Shown here in pieces: positions 15,685 through 24,660 of a stretch of DNA of 41,046 bases. A program made the position numbers and the translations under genes. A model generated the notes under the pieces. That model was not told the DNA's origin, made no database searches, and was given only the letters and a program-made list of their open reading frames with translations. Position 1 is the first letter of the stretch, and every line of letters begins with the position of its first letter. The DNA is from a bacterium (GTDB lineage Bacteria; Pseudomonadota; Alphaproteobacteria; Ferrovibrionales; Ferrovibrionaceae), in assembly GCA_022844005.1 (NCBI GenBank), contig JALHMN010000022.1:1-41046 (forward strand). Direction: 5' to 3'.

Positions 15685-15903
15685 ATGCCGAAGGAGGAGA
15701 TGCTGGAATTTCCCGGCGTGGTGACGGAGCTTTTGCCCAACGCCATGTTCCGCGTGAAGCTCGAAAACGAACACGAGGTGCTCGCCCACACCTCGGGCAA
15801 GATGCGGAAGAACCGCATCCGCGTGCTGACGGGTGACAAGGTGATGGTTGAAATGACGCCCTACGACCTGACCAAGGGGCGCATCACCTTCCGCTTCAAG
15901 TAA
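15685..15903 (+). CDS. infA: Translation initiation factor IF-1
   Basis: IF-1 binds the 30S ribosomal A site during initiation. The 72-residue protein is a single S1-type OB fold, nearly identical to the alphaproteobacterial consensus: [18 protein letters not shown], then [17 protein letters not shown], ending [13 protein letters not shown]. The length is exactly that of the family. GGAAG lies a few bases before the ATG. It leads a three-gene block with maf and rng, an arrangement common in Alphaproteobacteria. In this genome the block is preceded by unrelated genes (DUF296, AtzH-like). Confidence 0.98.
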   Translation: MPKEEMLEFPGVVTELLPNAMFRVKLENEHEVLAHTSGKMRKNRIRVLTGDKVMVEMTPYDLTKGRITFRFK

Positions 15904-15918
15904 GCGGAGCGATCCCGA

Positions 15919-16506
15919 TTGGGCGCGCAAGCGCCGCTCGTCCTCGCCTCCGCCTCGCCGCGACGGCTCGACCTCCTGAGCCAGATCGGCATCCGGCCCG
16001 ATGCCGTGCTGCCCGCCGATCTCGACGAGACGCCGCACCCGAGAGAGCTCCCCCCGATCCACGCCGCCCGTCTGGCTCGCGCCAAGGCGGAAGCGGTTGC
16101 ACGCTTGCGCCCCGACGCCTTCGTGCTGGCCGCCGATACGGTGGTCGCCTGCGGCCGGCGTATCCTGCCGAAGGCGGAGACCGAGGCCGAGGCGGCGCGC
16201 TGCCTGGACCTCCTCTCCGGCCGGCGGCATCGGGTCCTGACCGGAATCGCGCTTATTCCGCCCGGCGGGGGCTTGAAGGAACGGCTTGTGGAGACGGCGG
16301 TACGTTTCAAGCGGCTGTCGCATGAGGAAACCCGGCTCTACCTCGAATCGGGGGAGTGGCGGGGCAAGGCCGGCGGCTATGCGATCCAGGGCCGCGCCGC
16401 CGCACTCATTCCCTGGATCAACGGGTCCTATTCCAACGTGGTCGGGCTGCCGCTTGCCGAGACGGCGGCGCTTCTGGCTGGCGCGGGCTGGCGGGCCGGG
16501 GGATGA
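15919..16506 (+). CDS. maf: Maf-family nucleotide pyrophosphatase
   Basis: Maf proteins hydrolyse canonical or modified nucleoside triphosphates to monophosphates and are tied to septum and cell-division control. The 195-residue protein has the N-terminal [15 protein letters not shown] motif, the catalytic AADTVV aspartate, [10 protein letters not shown], the [10 protein letters not shown] segment, and [26 protein letters not shown] at the end. The start is TTG 15919, because no ATG or GTG lies near the family N-terminus; GGAG is ten bases upstream. It follows infA by 15 bases, and its TGA overlaps the rng ATG (ATGA), indicating coupled translation. Confidence 0.95.
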   Translation: MGAQAPLVLASASPRRLDLLSQIGIRPDAVLPADLDETPHPRELPPIHAARLARAKAEAVARLRPDAFVLAADTVVACGRRILPKAETEAEAARCLDLLSGRRHRVLTGIALIPPGGGLKERLVETAVRFKRLSHEETRLYLESGEWRGKAGGYAIQGRAAALIPWINGSYSNVVGLPLAETAALLAGAGWRAGG

Positions 16507-17921
16507 AGATCGAGATCCTGGTCGAGGAAAGTCCGCTTGAGACGCGGGTCGCCCGGCTGGAAGACGGTCGCCTCGCGGCGCTCGACATCCTGCGACCGGG
16601 CGAGGAAAGCCGGATAGGCGCCATCTGGCTGGGCCGCGTACGCCGGGTCGTACCGGGCATGGAGGCGGCCTTCGTGGAGATCGGCGAGGCCAAGGCGGGC
16701 TTCCTCACCGCCACCGACGCCCGTGCGCGCAAGCCCGAAGCCCCGCGCGAAGCAGGCATCGGTGCATTGCTGCACGAGGGCGAGATACTGCTGGTGCAGG
16801 CGATCCGGGATCCGGTTGGCGAGAAGGGCGTCCGCCTCAGCGCGGCAATCACCCTCGCCGGCCGCGATCTGGTGCATACGCCTCTGGAACCCGGCATCCG
16901 GGTATCGCGCAAGATCGAGGACGACGGCATGCGCAAACGCCTGTCGGCGCTGATCGGTGGTCTCGGTATTGCCGGGGGGTTCGTCGTCCGCACCGCCGCC
17001 GCGCAGACCCCGGCCGAGGCCGTGGTCGCGGAAGCGCAGTCGCTCGCCGCCCGCTGGACGGCGCTGAGCGAAGGGATGCGCCATCAGACCGCGCCTCGCC
17101 TTGCATCGGCGGCGCCCGATCCAGTGGTCGAGCGCGTACTGGAAGCCGGCGGTTCCCCCGACGCAATCGTCGTAGAAGGACGCGTAGCCTTCGCCCGCCT
17201 GCGCTCGACGCTGGAGACGATGGCGCCACAGCTTCTCGGCTGCCTCGCCCTGCATGCGGAGCGCCAGGCGCTGTTCGAGGCACGGGGCGTCGAAGGGGCG
17301 ATCGACCTCGCATTGTCGCGGCGGGTGCCCCTGCCTTCCGGCGGCGCCATCGTCATCGAATCGACCGAAGCGCTCGTCGCCATCGATGTCGATGGCGGCA
17401 GTGTCGGAGCGGCGGGCGACGCGGAAGCCGCGCGGCTGCGCGTCAACCTGGAAGCCGCCGAGGAAATCGCCCGGCAAGTCCGGCTACGCGACATCGGCGG
17501 GACGATCGTGATCGATTTCATCCGGCTGCGCGAGCCACAGAGCCGGCGCGTGCTCGCAGGCCGGCTGGAACAGGGTTTCGCAGGCGATTCCGGAGCACCG
17601 CGAATTGCGCCGCTGTCCATCTTCGGCCTGGTGGAAATGACCCGGCGGCGAACCGGCCCCTCGCTGGATGCCAGGCTTTCGGAGAGCTGCGCGCCGTGCG
17701 AGGGCAGCGGACGGCGCCCCACTTCCGCCGCGGTGGCCGCGGAAGCGGCGCGCCGGCTTTCCCGCGCCATCCGAGCCGGCGCCGCCGGCCCCTTCCGTCT
17801 CGTTGCCGCACCGGAGGTCGCCGCGCATCTCGCCGCGGCACTCGGGCGCTTCGACAGACCGGTCTCGATCGATCCCGACCCGGCCTGTGCGCGCGGTCAC
17901 TACGAAATTCTCACAGCCTGA
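16503..17921 (+). CDS. rng: Ribonuclease G/E family endoribonuclease
   Basis: This endoribonuclease processes rRNA and mRNA. The 472-residue length suits RNase G, since the long RNase E C-terminal scaffold is absent. The S1-like N-terminal part includes [24 protein letters not shown]. The catalytic metal aspartates are Asp295 (VAIDVDGG) and Asp338 (IVIDFIRL), 43 residues apart as in E. coli RNase E. The CxxC zinc-link is at Cys396-Cys399 (CAPCEGSG). DVDGG replaces the common DVNTG, a small deviation at the catalytic loop. The ATG overlaps the maf stop. The yacG gene that often follows in this gene order is missing. Confidence 0.93.
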   Translation: MKIEILVEESPLETRVARLEDGRLAALDILRPGEESRIGAIWLGRVRRVVPGMEAAFVEIGEAKAGFLTATDARARKPEAPREAGIGALLHEGEILLVQAIRDPVGEKGVRLSAAITLAGRDLVHTPLEPGIRVSRKIEDDGMRKRLSALIGGLGIAGGFVVRTAAAQTPAEAVVAEAQSLAARWTALSEGMRHQTAPRLASAAPDPVVERVLEAGGSPDAIVVEGRVAFARLRSTLETMAPQLLGCLALHAERQALFEARGVEGAIDLALSRRVPLPSGGAIVIESTEALVAIDVDGGSVGAAGDAEAARLRVNLEAAEEIARQVRLRDIGGTIVIDFIRLREPQSRRVLAGRLEQGFAGDSGAPRIAPLSIFGLVEMTRRRTGPSLDARLSESCAPCEGSGRRPTSAAVAAEAARRLSRAIRAGAAGPFRLVAAPEVAAHLAAALGRFDRPVSIDPDPACARGHYEILTA

Positions 17922-18060
17922 TCACAGGACCCGAAAAAGCCCGGAGTTCCGCCACGAATACATGGAATTTGACGGGTAAACGTCACAAGCTGAAGGCAAT
18001 GTAAACGCTCCCTTTAAGGGATCGGTGGCAGAAGAGCGCTCGTTCGGAGATCGCTCAGCC
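17922..18060. other. Intergenic region before the CAP-RTX gene
   Basis: These 139 bases separate rng from the CAP-RTX gene and should hold its promoter. I see a small dyad, TGACG-GGTAAA-CGTCA, near 17970, and an 11-bp palindrome, CCCTTTAAGGG, at 18010-18020. There is no convincing -35/-10 pair and no clear terminator for rng. Confidence 0.5.
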
Positions 18061-20535
18061 ATGCCCGCCCAGACTGCCCAGGAACAGCTCCTACTCGAAC
18101 TGATCAACCGTGCCCGCCTCGACCCCCTGGGCGAGGCCGCGCGCTTCGGCATCGACCTGAATCAGGGCCTGAGCGCGGGGACGATCAGCGGAACGGCGAA
18201 GCAGGTGCTGGCAAGCAATTCGCTGCTGACCCTGGCCGCCGAGGGCCACAGCGCCTGGATGCTGTCGGCCGATACCTTCTCGCATACCGGCGCGGGCGGC
18301 AGCTCGGCGCTGCAGCGCATGACCAGCGCCGGCTACACGCTGACGGCGCCCTGGTCCGTGGGTGAGAACATCGCCTGGATCGGCAGCACGACTCCGCTCG
18401 ACCTGACACAGGTGATCGAGGATCAGCATGAAGGGCTGTTCCTGAGCGCCAGCCACCGCACCAACATCCTGAACGCCTCGTTCCGCGAGGTCGGTGTCGG
18501 CGTCGAGACCGGGTCCTACACCCATACCGACACGGTGACCTACACCAACTCGGTCATGACGACCCAGGATTTCGCGGTCAGCGGGACCGCCATCTTCCTG
18601 ACGGGCGTCGCCTACAACGATACCAACAACGACGACTTCTACTCGGTCGGCGAGGGTCGCGGCGGCATCACCGTCACCCTGGGCAGCGGCGGGACCGCCA
18701 CCACGGCCGCGCCCGGCGGCTACGAGCGCACCGTGAGCCAGGGCGGCAGCACCGTCACGTTTTCGGGCGGCGGCCTGACCCAGCCGATCACGGTGTCGGT
18801 CGTATTCGGCACACAGAACGTGAAACTAGACCTGGTCGACGGCAACACCGTCGCCAGTTCGACCGACCTCACCCTGGGCGCCAACGCCGTCGGGGCTCGA
18901 CTGCTGGGCGTCGCCAACCTCTACGCGGTCGGAAACGGCCTAGCGAACGTGATCGAGGGCAACAGCGGCGACAATTCGCTCTCCGCCGGCGGCGGCAACG
19001 ACACCGTGCTGGGCGGCGCCGGCAACGACTACCTCGCCGGCGAGGCGGGCAACGACTCGCTGCTCGGCGGGGCCGGTGTCGACTGGCTGTGGGGCGGCAT
19101 CGGCAACGACACGCTGGATGGCGGGATCGGCAACGACAACCTGAATGGCGAAGACGGCGACGACAGCCTGCAGGGCGGCGACGGCAACGACCGGCTGACC
19201 GGCAATATCGGCAACGACACCATCCGCGGCGGCAATGGCGACGACTGGATCGGCGTGTGGAACAACTTCGGGTCCGATCCCGCCTACAACATCTTTCCCG
19301 AATCCGGGGATGACCTGATCTACGGCGATGCCGGCAACGACGTCCTCTCGGCCGGCCTCGGCAATGACACCGTCTACGGCGGCGCCGACAACGACTATCT
19401 GGCCGGCGAGCAGGGTGATGACCAGTTGTACGGCGAGGCTGGCGTCGACTGGCTGTGGGGCGGCGACGGACACGACCTGCTGGATGGCGGTACCGGCAAC
19501 GACAACCTGAATGGCGAAGTCGGCAACGACACCATCTATGGCGGAAGCGGTAACGACCGCATTACCGGGAATGTCGGCAACGACGAGATCCATGCCGGCG
19601 ACGGCGACGATTGGGTCGGCGTCTGGAACAACCACGGCACCGACCCGGCGCTGAACTTCTTCCCCGAGAGCGGCGACGACCTGATCTACGGTGATGCCGG
19701 CAACGACGTGCTGTCGGCCGGCTTTGGCAACGACACCGTCTACGGGGGCGCCGACAACGACTATGTCGCCGGCGAACAGGGTGACGACCTTCTCTACGGC
19801 GAGGACGGCGTCGACTGGCTGTGGGGCGGTGACGGCCAGGACACTCTCGACGGCGGCGCCGGCGCGGACAACCTGAACGGCGAGACCGGCAACGACCTGA
19901 TCTACGGCGGCGCCGGCAATGATCGTATCACCGGCAATGTCGGCAACGACACCATCCATGCCGGTGACGGCGACGACTGGGTCGGTGTCTGGAACAACCA
20001 CGGGACCGATCCGTCGCTCAACTTCTTTCCGGAAGACGGTGACGACCTGATCTACGGCGAAAACGGCAACGACGTGCTGTCCGCCGGCAACGGCAACGAT
20101 ACCGTCTATGGCGGGGCCGACAACGACTACGTCGCGGGCGAGGCGGGCGACGACCTGCTGCACGGCGATGCCGGCGTCGACTGGCTCTGGGGCGGAATCG
20201 GCAACGACACGCTGATCGGCGGCGACGGCGCGGACTTCCTCGTCGGCGAGGGCGGTGCCGATATCTTCGTCTTCCGCAGCCTGTCCGAACTGGGCGATCG
20301 CATCCTCGACTTCAACGCCGGCGAGGGCGACCGCATCGACGTCTCCGCCCTGCTGGACACTGTCGGCTATGGCGGGACGACGCCTTTCGCCGCGTCATGG
20401 CTGACGCTGGCCCAGTCGGGCGCAGACGCGGTCCTGTCGGTGGATACGTCGGGATCGGGAACCTACGTCCCCGTCGTCACCCTCGCCAACACGCTCACCA
20501 ACGCGGTCGATCCGCTCAACCACTTCATCGTCTGA
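18061..20535 (+). CDS. Secreted CAP-domain RTX repeat protein (type I secretion substrate)
   Basis: The protein has 824 residues and no N-terminal signal. Residues 5-160 are a CAP/SCP domain (EGHSAWM with His62, FSHTG with His75, GENI at 101-104, SHRTNIL with His132). A beta-rich linker runs from 165 to 290. Then come RTX nonapeptides (GGxGxDxx) arranged in an exact 122-residue super-repeat of about 3.4 copies, each unit also carrying GVDWLWGG; a long aromatic insert (DDWVGVWNNHGTDPALNFFPE-like) occurs three times. The C-terminal 90 residues (ADIFVFRSLSELGDRILDF) fit a type I secretion target. It should fold in Ca2+ outside the cell; no type I exporter genes are in the window. GTG 18025 is an alternative start, but the family usually begins near MPAQTAQEQLLLELINRAR. 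Confidence 0.9.
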   Translation: MPAQTAQEQLLLELINRARLDPLGEAARFGIDLNQGLSAGTISGTAKQVLASNSLLTLAAEGHSAWMLSADTFSHTGAGGSSALQRMTSAGYTLTAPWSVGENIAWIGSTTPLDLTQVIEDQHEGLFLSASHRTNILNASFREVGVGVETGSYTHTDTVTYTNSVMTTQDFAVSGTAIFLTGVAYNDTNNDDFYSVGEGRGGITVTLGSGGTATTAAPGGYERTVSQGGSTVTFSGGGLTQPITVSVVFGTQNVKLDLVDGNTVASSTDLTLGANAVGARLLGVANLYAVGNGLANVIEGNSGDNSLSAGGGNDTVLGGAGNDYLAGEAGNDSLLGGAGVDWLWGGIGNDTLDGGIGNDNLNGEDGDDSLQGGDGNDRLTGNIGNDTIRGGNGDDWIGVWNNFGSDPAYNIFPESGDDLIYGDAGNDVLSAGLGNDTVYGGADNDYLAGEQGDDQLYGEAGVDWLWGGDGHDLLDGGTGNDNLNGEVGNDTIYGGSGNDRITGNVGNDEIHAGDGDDWVGVWNNHGTDPALNFFPESGDDLIYGDAGNDVLSAGFGNDTVYGGADNDYVAGEQGDDLLYGEDGVDWLWGGDGQDTLDGGAGADNLNGETGNDLIYGGAGNDRITGNVGNDTIHAGDGDDWVGVWNNHGTDPSLNFFPEDGDDLIYGENGNDVLSAGNGNDTVYGGADNDYVAGEAGDDLLHGDAGVDWLWGGIGNDTLIGGDGADFLVGEGGADIFVFRSLSELGDRILDFNAGEGDRIDVSALLDTVGYGGTTPFAASWLTLAQSGADAVLSVDTSGSGTYVPVVTLANTLTNAVDPLNHFIV
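18960..20212 (+). repeat. 366-bp tandem super-repeat inside the RTX gene
   Basis: The GVDWLWGG codons recur at 19075, 19441, 19807 and 20173, exactly 366 bases apart. The GVWNN codons recur at 19252, 19618 and 19984 with the same period. About 3.4 copies are present; the first is the most diverged. This is coding repeat DNA, expanded in whole 122-residue units. Confidence 0.9.
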
Positions 20536-20538
20536 GCA

Positions 20539-22074
20539 TCAGGCGGGCACGAAAGTATTGTGCCCGTCGACGTTGCTGACCTCGCCCGGCCGTTTCAGGC
20601 TGTCGCGGGCCTGAAGATCGGCCAGCACGGCGGGATCGGCCGGCGGATTGGCGATGAAACGCTTGCCCGACGTGGTCTCGCGCCCGATCACCACGCCGAA
20701 ATCGGGGCCGTTCCTGCCGTGCATGATCGTATAGGTCTCGATCGTGGCGTCACCCGAGGGCATCTCGGTAAAGGGGGCCTTGGGAAGTGCGTCGAGTTCG
20801 GACTGCAACTTCGACGGCGCTTCGCGCTGCCACTTTCCCTGCACCGGCGCGGTGGAGTAGACGCCGAAGGAGTGCTTGGTCACGTAGTTTCCGTTCGCCG
20901 TCACCAGGCCGAACTTGCCCGGATTGGCGCGCGCCTTGCGTACCGCCGCGGCGATCGAGTGGGTCACGTAGTTGTTCCCCGGCCCGCCGAAATAGGGCAG
21001 CCCACCAGTCAGCGTCAGATTGCGCGGGTCTTCTTCCGACAGGCCGAGTTCCTGGCAGCCGATCTCGACCGCCGAAGGGAAGCAGCTGTAGAGATCGAAG
21101 AAGTCGATCTGATCGAGCGTCTTCCCTGCCATGCCGAGCGCGAGGCGCGATCCCTTGCGGATGGCCGGCGACGAGTGGAAATCGATGCGCTCGGAGACAT
21201 ACCAGTGGTCATGTCCGTCGGCGCAGCCATGCAGATAGACCCATTTCGACTCCGGAATGCCGAGCTTCCTTGCCTCGCCCACCGAGGTGATGACGAGGGC
21301 CGAGGACTGGTCGATGAAGGCGTTCGAATTCATCAGCCTGGGATAGGGAAAGCCGATCCAGCGGTTGCTCTCGTCCACCGTCGCCAGCCGTTCGGCCGAG
21401 AAGCCGTCACGCCGCGAGGCGAGCGGATTCGCCGCCGCCACCTCGGCGAAGCGCGCGAACAGCCGTCCCATCGAGCGCATGTGATCGGGGATCGAACTGC
21501 CGCGCGCGCCGCGGATGGCATTCTCGAACAGCGGGTACATGGTGATCGCGGCGCGCATGTTGTGGCGATCCTCGTGATCGGACCAGCCGCGCCGGGCGTC
21601 ACCGATCTCCTCCCACTTGCCGCCGGGGTCTTCCGTCCAGGAGACCGGCAGTCCGGCGCGCTCAACCGCATGCTGGGTGCGCAGCGCTTCGCCGCCGACC
21701 ACCATGGCGGCACGCAACTCGCCCTTCACGATCTGCTCGGCGAACTTGTTGATCAGGTATTGCGGCATGTTGCCGCCGTTCCAGGTGTAGAGATACCGCG
21801 CGGGCTTCAGGCCGAGCCGATCGGCCACGCTCTTCGGCGGATTGGCCGATGTGCCGAGCTTGGTGGCGAACCGAAAGGAGGTATCGGAGAACAGGCGCAG
21901 CATGGCGACCGTGTCGATCACGCCCGCGATGCCGGCGGCGGCGCCGGTGTCATCCAGCGCGATGCGGCCCGCCTCGGCGATCAGATCAAAGGGCGAGCGG
22001 CCCTTCTCGATCGGTGTCGTCATGTCGGTCACGTCGCCGCAGCCGACCAGGATGGGTGTCGTTTCCTCGGTCAC
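20539..22074 (-). CDS. Thiolase-like protein without the usual catalytic cysteine
   Basis: The 511-residue protein resembles the thiolase-like type 1 group (acetyl-CoA acetyltransferase annotation) and is long enough to hold the extra C-terminal domain of that group. The segment where thiolases have the nucleophilic Cys reads YLYTWNGGNMPQYLINKFAEQ, with no Cys. The usual GHP and CxG loops read GGPGNNYVTHS and TANGNYVTKHSFG. Ordinary thiolysis is therefore doubtful, but CoA-ester binding remains plausible. The start is GTG 22074, with AAAGGATC upstream. The open frame continues to 23157, but that part only mirrors the deacylase gene. It follows the deacylase by 29 bases in one operon. Confidence 0.87.
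   Translation of the reverse strand: MTEETTPILVGCGDVTDMTTPIEKGRSPFDLIAEAGRIALDDTGAAAGIAGVIDTVAMLRLFSDTSFRFATKLGTSANPPKSVADRLGLKPARYLYTWNGGNMPQYLINKFAEQIVKGELRAAMVVGGEALRTQHAVERAGLPVSWTEDPGGKWEEIGDARRGWSDHEDRHNMRAAITMYPLFENAIRGARGSSIPDHMRSMGRLFARFAEVAAANPLASRRDGFSAERLATVDESNRWIGFPYPRLMNSNAFIDQSSALVITSVGEARKLGIPESKWVYLHGCADGHDHWYVSERIDFHSSPAIRKGSRLALGMAGKTLDQIDFFDLYSCFPSAVEIGCQELGLSEEDPRNLTLTGGLPYFGGPGNNYVTHSIAAAVRKARANPGKFGLVTANGNYVTKHSFGVYSTAPVQGKWQREAPSKLQSELDALPKAPFTEMPSGDATIETYTIMHGRNGPDFGVVIGRETTSGKRFIANPPADPAVLADLQARDSLKRPGEVSNVDGHNTFVPA
20544..20566. terminator. Short hairpin at a convergent gene junction
   Basis: CGGGCAC (20544-20550) and GTGCCCG (20560-20566) form a 7-bp stem with a 9-base loop. 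It lies inside the last codons of the thiolase-like gene and just after the RTX stop. There is no T-run, so a bidirectional terminator role is only possible. Confidence 0.3.
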
Positions 22075-22103
22075 TTTCTTGATCCTTTCTTCTTCGCCGG
22101 TAT

Positions 22104-23114
22104 TCAGAGCTGAAGGTCGGTCCCGAGGTGATAGAGGCAATCGCCCCGTTCGGTCCGCCCGGGCACGCGCTTGCAGATGACCAGCCCCTCGTGGCGGAAG
22201 TTCACCACCACCGGCTCGCGCCAGGGAGAGTCGTGGAAATGAATGCGGGCCGCCGGCTGACCCTCCTTCACCTCGTCGCCGAGCTCGGCCAGGGGCTCGA
22301 ACACGCCACCTTCGGAGGCGTAGACGTAGTATGGGTCTCCCGCCACCGTCAGCAACCGCGTCGGCGGCGCCGGCACGGTCGGACCGGTATAGGCGCCGAT
22401 GTGCTTCAGCAGCCGCAGCATCCCCTCCTCCGTCGCCTTCAGGACGGATCGCGTCACCTGGCCGCCACCGGCGAGCTCGGTGCCCATGCATAGAACGCCG
22501 CGCCGGGCGGCCGCCGAGGTGAGCGTGAGGTCGGCGCCCTGCAGCGCGAGGCCGAGATAGGCGACCGGCGCGCCGAAGGCCCGCATCATGCCGACCACCT
22601 GCTCGGTCTTCTCCGGTTCCGCATGCCGGCGCCCGAGCGTGGAAGGCATGTAGGTGAGCGAGCTGCCGCCGGAATGGAAGTCGAAGGCATAGTCGGTATC
22701 GGAGAGCAGCACGGTATCGATGAAATGCGCGATCTGGCGCGTGATGCCGCCGTCGGGGTCGCCCGGGAAGCTGCGGTTCAGATTTCCTTCGTCGATGGGA
22801 GAGGTGCGCATGCCGGCCATCGCCGCCGGAAAGTTGGCAGAGGGCAGGATCACGATGCGACCCTTCACCTGGGCCGGGTCGAGCTCGCGGATCAACCGGC
22901 CGAGCGCCAACTGCCCCTCCCACTCGTCGCCATGGTTGCCTGCCTGCATGTAGACGCGCGGGCCGTCGCCATTCCTGATGCAGGCGATCGGCACCGGGAT
23001 CCAGCCATAGGCAGAGCGATGCACCGAATGCGGCACGCGGACGAAGCCGGTCTGCCTGCCGTCCCTGTTCAGATCGATCTCCAGGAAGAACCGGCTCGGC
23101 TTGCTGCTTTCCAT
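22104..23114 (-). CDS. Zinc-dependent deacylase of the AstE/aspartoacylase (M14) family
   Basis: The 336-residue protein has the zinc-binding set AGNHGDEWEG (His61, Glu64) and DYAFDFHSGG (His147), and a likely catalytic Glu213 in GTELAGGG. SPIDEGNLNRSFPGDPDG (105-122) is typical of succinylglutamate desuccinylase, aspartoacylase and the ectoine-degrading DoeB enzymes, which remove an acyl group from an amino acid nitrogen. The C-terminal 70 residues form the small beta domain. No ectoine genes are nearby, so the substrate is open. It is the upstream member of a two-gene operon with the thiolase-like gene and diverges from the SMP-30 gene across 78 bases. Confidence 0.9.
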   Translation of the reverse strand: MESSKPSRFFLEIDLNRDGRQTGFVRVPHSVHRSAYGWIPVPIACIRNGDGPRVYMQAGNHGDEWEGQLALGRLIRELDPAQVKGRIVILPSANFPAAMAGMRTSPIDEGNLNRSFPGDPDGGITRQIAHFIDTVLLSDTDYAFDFHSGGSSLTYMPSTLGRRHAEPEKTEQVVGMMRAFGAPVAYLGLALQGADLTLTSAAARRGVLCMGTELAGGGQVTRSVLKATEEGMLRLLKHIGAYTGPTVPAPPTRLLTVAGDPYYVYASEGGVFEPLAELGDEVKEGQPAARIHFHDSPWREPVVVNFRHEGLVICKRVPGRTERGDCLYHLGTDLQL

Positions 23115-23192
23115 GATGTCCCAACACTCCGTTCACATCGCCCCTCGGGACCGCCACAATAGGACGAAAGAGGGTTGAGGGAGGAAACGGAA

Positions 23193-24035
23193 ATGAGCGA
23201 GCGAAAAGTGCTGCTCGACGGGCTGAGCTTTCCGGAAGCGCCGCGTTGGCACGACGGGCGGTTGTGGCTGTCGGATTTCTATCGTCATCAAGTGTTGACG
23301 GTCGATGAGAGCGGAGAGACGGAGGCGGTCGTCAGCGTGCCCAATCAGCCGTCAGGCCTCGGCTGGCTGCCGGACGGGAGGCTGCTGATCGTCTCGATGC
23401 TGGACCGCAAGCTGCTGCGGTTCGACGCCGGGAAGACAACCGAGGTGGCCGATCTGTCCGCCCTCGCCACCGGGCCGTGCAACGACATGGTCGTGGATGC
23501 CAATGGCCGAGCCTATGTCGGCAATTTCGGCTTCAACCGGCATGCGGGCGAAGCCGAGCGGACCACCTGCATCATCCGCGTGGATCCCGACGGCGAGGTG
23601 ACCAAGGCAGCCGATGACCTGATGTTTCCGAACGGCACGATCATCACTCCCGACGGCCGGACGCTGATCGTGGGCGAAACCTTCGCGAAACGGCTGACCG
23701 CCTTCGACGTCGCCGCCGACGGCGGCCTGTCGAACCGCCGCATCTTCGCCCAGTTCGCCGACGTCTTCCCCGACGGAATCTGCCTCGATGCGGAAGGTGC
23801 CGTCTGGGTAGCCGATCCGCGCGGCAACCGCACCGTGCGGGTGAAGGATGGCGGCGAGATCACCGACACCATTCCGACCGGCAGCCGGGGTTGCTACGCC
23901 TGCATGCTGGGCGGCGGCGACCGCAAGACGCTCTTCATCCTGACCAATTCGGGCAGCGGTCCGGCCGCCGCCGAGAAGTCGGACGGCAAGGTGGAAACCC
24001 TGCGTGTTTCCGTGCCCGGTGCCGGCTTGCCCTGA
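23193..24035 (+). CDS. SMP-30/gluconolactonase family protein
   Basis: The 280-residue protein is a six-bladed beta-propeller of the SMP-30/gluconolactonase/LRE family. Features seen are LSFPEAPRWHDGRLWLSDFYRHQV at the N-terminus (metal-ligand Glu near residue 14), GPCNDMVVDANGRAYVGNFGFN in the middle (metal Asn and Asp region), and FPDGICLDAEGAVWVADPRGN (metal Asp region). Such enzymes open lactones in sugar acid or aromatic catabolism. ATG 23193 has GGGAGGAAA upstream and is preferred over TTG 23175. The carboxymuconolactone decarboxylase-like gene follows after 26 bases, so the two are probably cotranscribed. Confidence 0.92.
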   Translation: MSERKVLLDGLSFPEAPRWHDGRLWLSDFYRHQVLTVDESGETEAVVSVPNQPSGLGWLPDGRLLIVSMLDRKLLRFDAGKTTEVADLSALATGPCNDMVVDANGRAYVGNFGFNRHAGEAERTTCIIRVDPDGEVTKAADDLMFPNGTIITPDGRTLIVGETFAKRLTAFDVAADGGLSNRRIFAQFADVFPDGICLDAEGAVWVADPRGNRTVRVKDGGEITDTIPTGSRGCYACMLGGGDRKTLFILTNSGSGPAAAEKSDGKVETLRVSVPGAGLP

Positions 24036-24061
24036 ACGCGACCAAACGAGAGGAAACACCG

Positions 24062-24613
24062 ATGGCCCGCCTGCCCTATCTCGACCGCCAGGACCTCGCT
24101 CCCGAAGACAGGAAGCTTCTCGACCGCAACATCAACCTGTTCCGCATCCTGACCCACAGCCCGAACGGCACGCGCGCCTTCCATGCACTGGGCGGTTACA
24201 TCCGCAACGGCAGCAAGCTGGACGGCCGGCTTCGCGAACTGGCCATCCTGCAGGTGGGCTATCTCGCCCGCTCGCCCTACGAGTGGTCCCATCACGTGAA
24301 GATCGGCAAGGATTTCGGGGTCACGGATGCCGATATCCACGCACTGGTGGCGGAGAGCGAGGGCAAGACCAGCGCGCTGGAGCCGATCGCCAAGACAGTG
24401 CTGGCCTGCGCGCGCGAGATGACCAATGACGGCGCTGCCTCGGCGGCGACCTTCGCCGCACTGGAAAAGGCCCTGAACAAGGCCGATCTCACCGACCTCG
24501 TCATCACCATCGCCTTCTACAACGCGGTGGTGCGCTTCCTCGCCACCATGCAGATCGACGTCGAGCCGGACTACCAGCCCTATCTCGACGAATACCCGCT
24601 GCCCGAGGCCTAG
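24062..24613 (+). CDS. Carboxymuconolactone decarboxylase family protein
   Basis: The 183-residue all-helical protein fits the carboxymuconolactone decarboxylase/AhpD-like family. Its core is LDGRLRELAILQVGYLARSPYEWSHHVKIGKDFGVTD. The CxxC of AhpD is absent (PYEWSHH), so it is not a peroxiredoxin partner of the AhpD type. Members act in aromatic ring-cleavage pathways, but many have no known reaction. The start has GAGAGGAAA nine bases upstream. It pairs with the SMP-30 lactonase-like gene, a combination that suggests lactone processing. It converges on the D-aminoacylase gene with 31 bases between the stops. Confidence 0.9.
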   Translation: MARLPYLDRQDLAPEDRKLLDRNINLFRILTHSPNGTRAFHALGGYIRNGSKLDGRLRELAILQVGYLARSPYEWSHHVKIGKDFGVTDADIHALVAESEGKTSALEPIAKTVLACAREMTNDGAASAATFAALEKALNKADLTDLVITIAFYNAVVRFLATMQIDVEPDYQPYLDEYPLPEA

Positions 24614-24631
24614 CTTCATTCCCGCGAGGCG

Positions 24632-24660
24632 GCGGAAGGCCTTGTCAGGCCACCTTCCGC
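24632..24660. terminator. Hairpin at the convergent CMD / D-aminoacylase junction
   Basis: GCGGAAGG (24632-24639) and CCTTCCGC (24653-24660) form a perfect 8-bp stem around a 13-base loop. An alternative inner stem is GGCCT-TGTC-AGGCC (24638-24651). The position between two convergent stops favours a bidirectional terminator, although no T-run is seen. Confidence 0.45.

Noticed and set aside
18940-20163. 407-residue minus-strand repeat protein rich in Val and Ala
   Set aside because: Its regular VVAG-type repeats are only the mirror of the RTX nonapeptide DNA repeats.
18960-20212. CRISPR-like or intergenic tandem array
   Set aside because: The 366-bp units are coding, stay in one frame and encode RTX repeats; there are no short repeats with unique spacers.
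20539-23157. 872-residue fusion of thiolase and another enzyme
   Set aside because: The frame is open upstream of GTG 22074, but that part is a shadow of the deacylase gene, which is in another frame with its own motifs.
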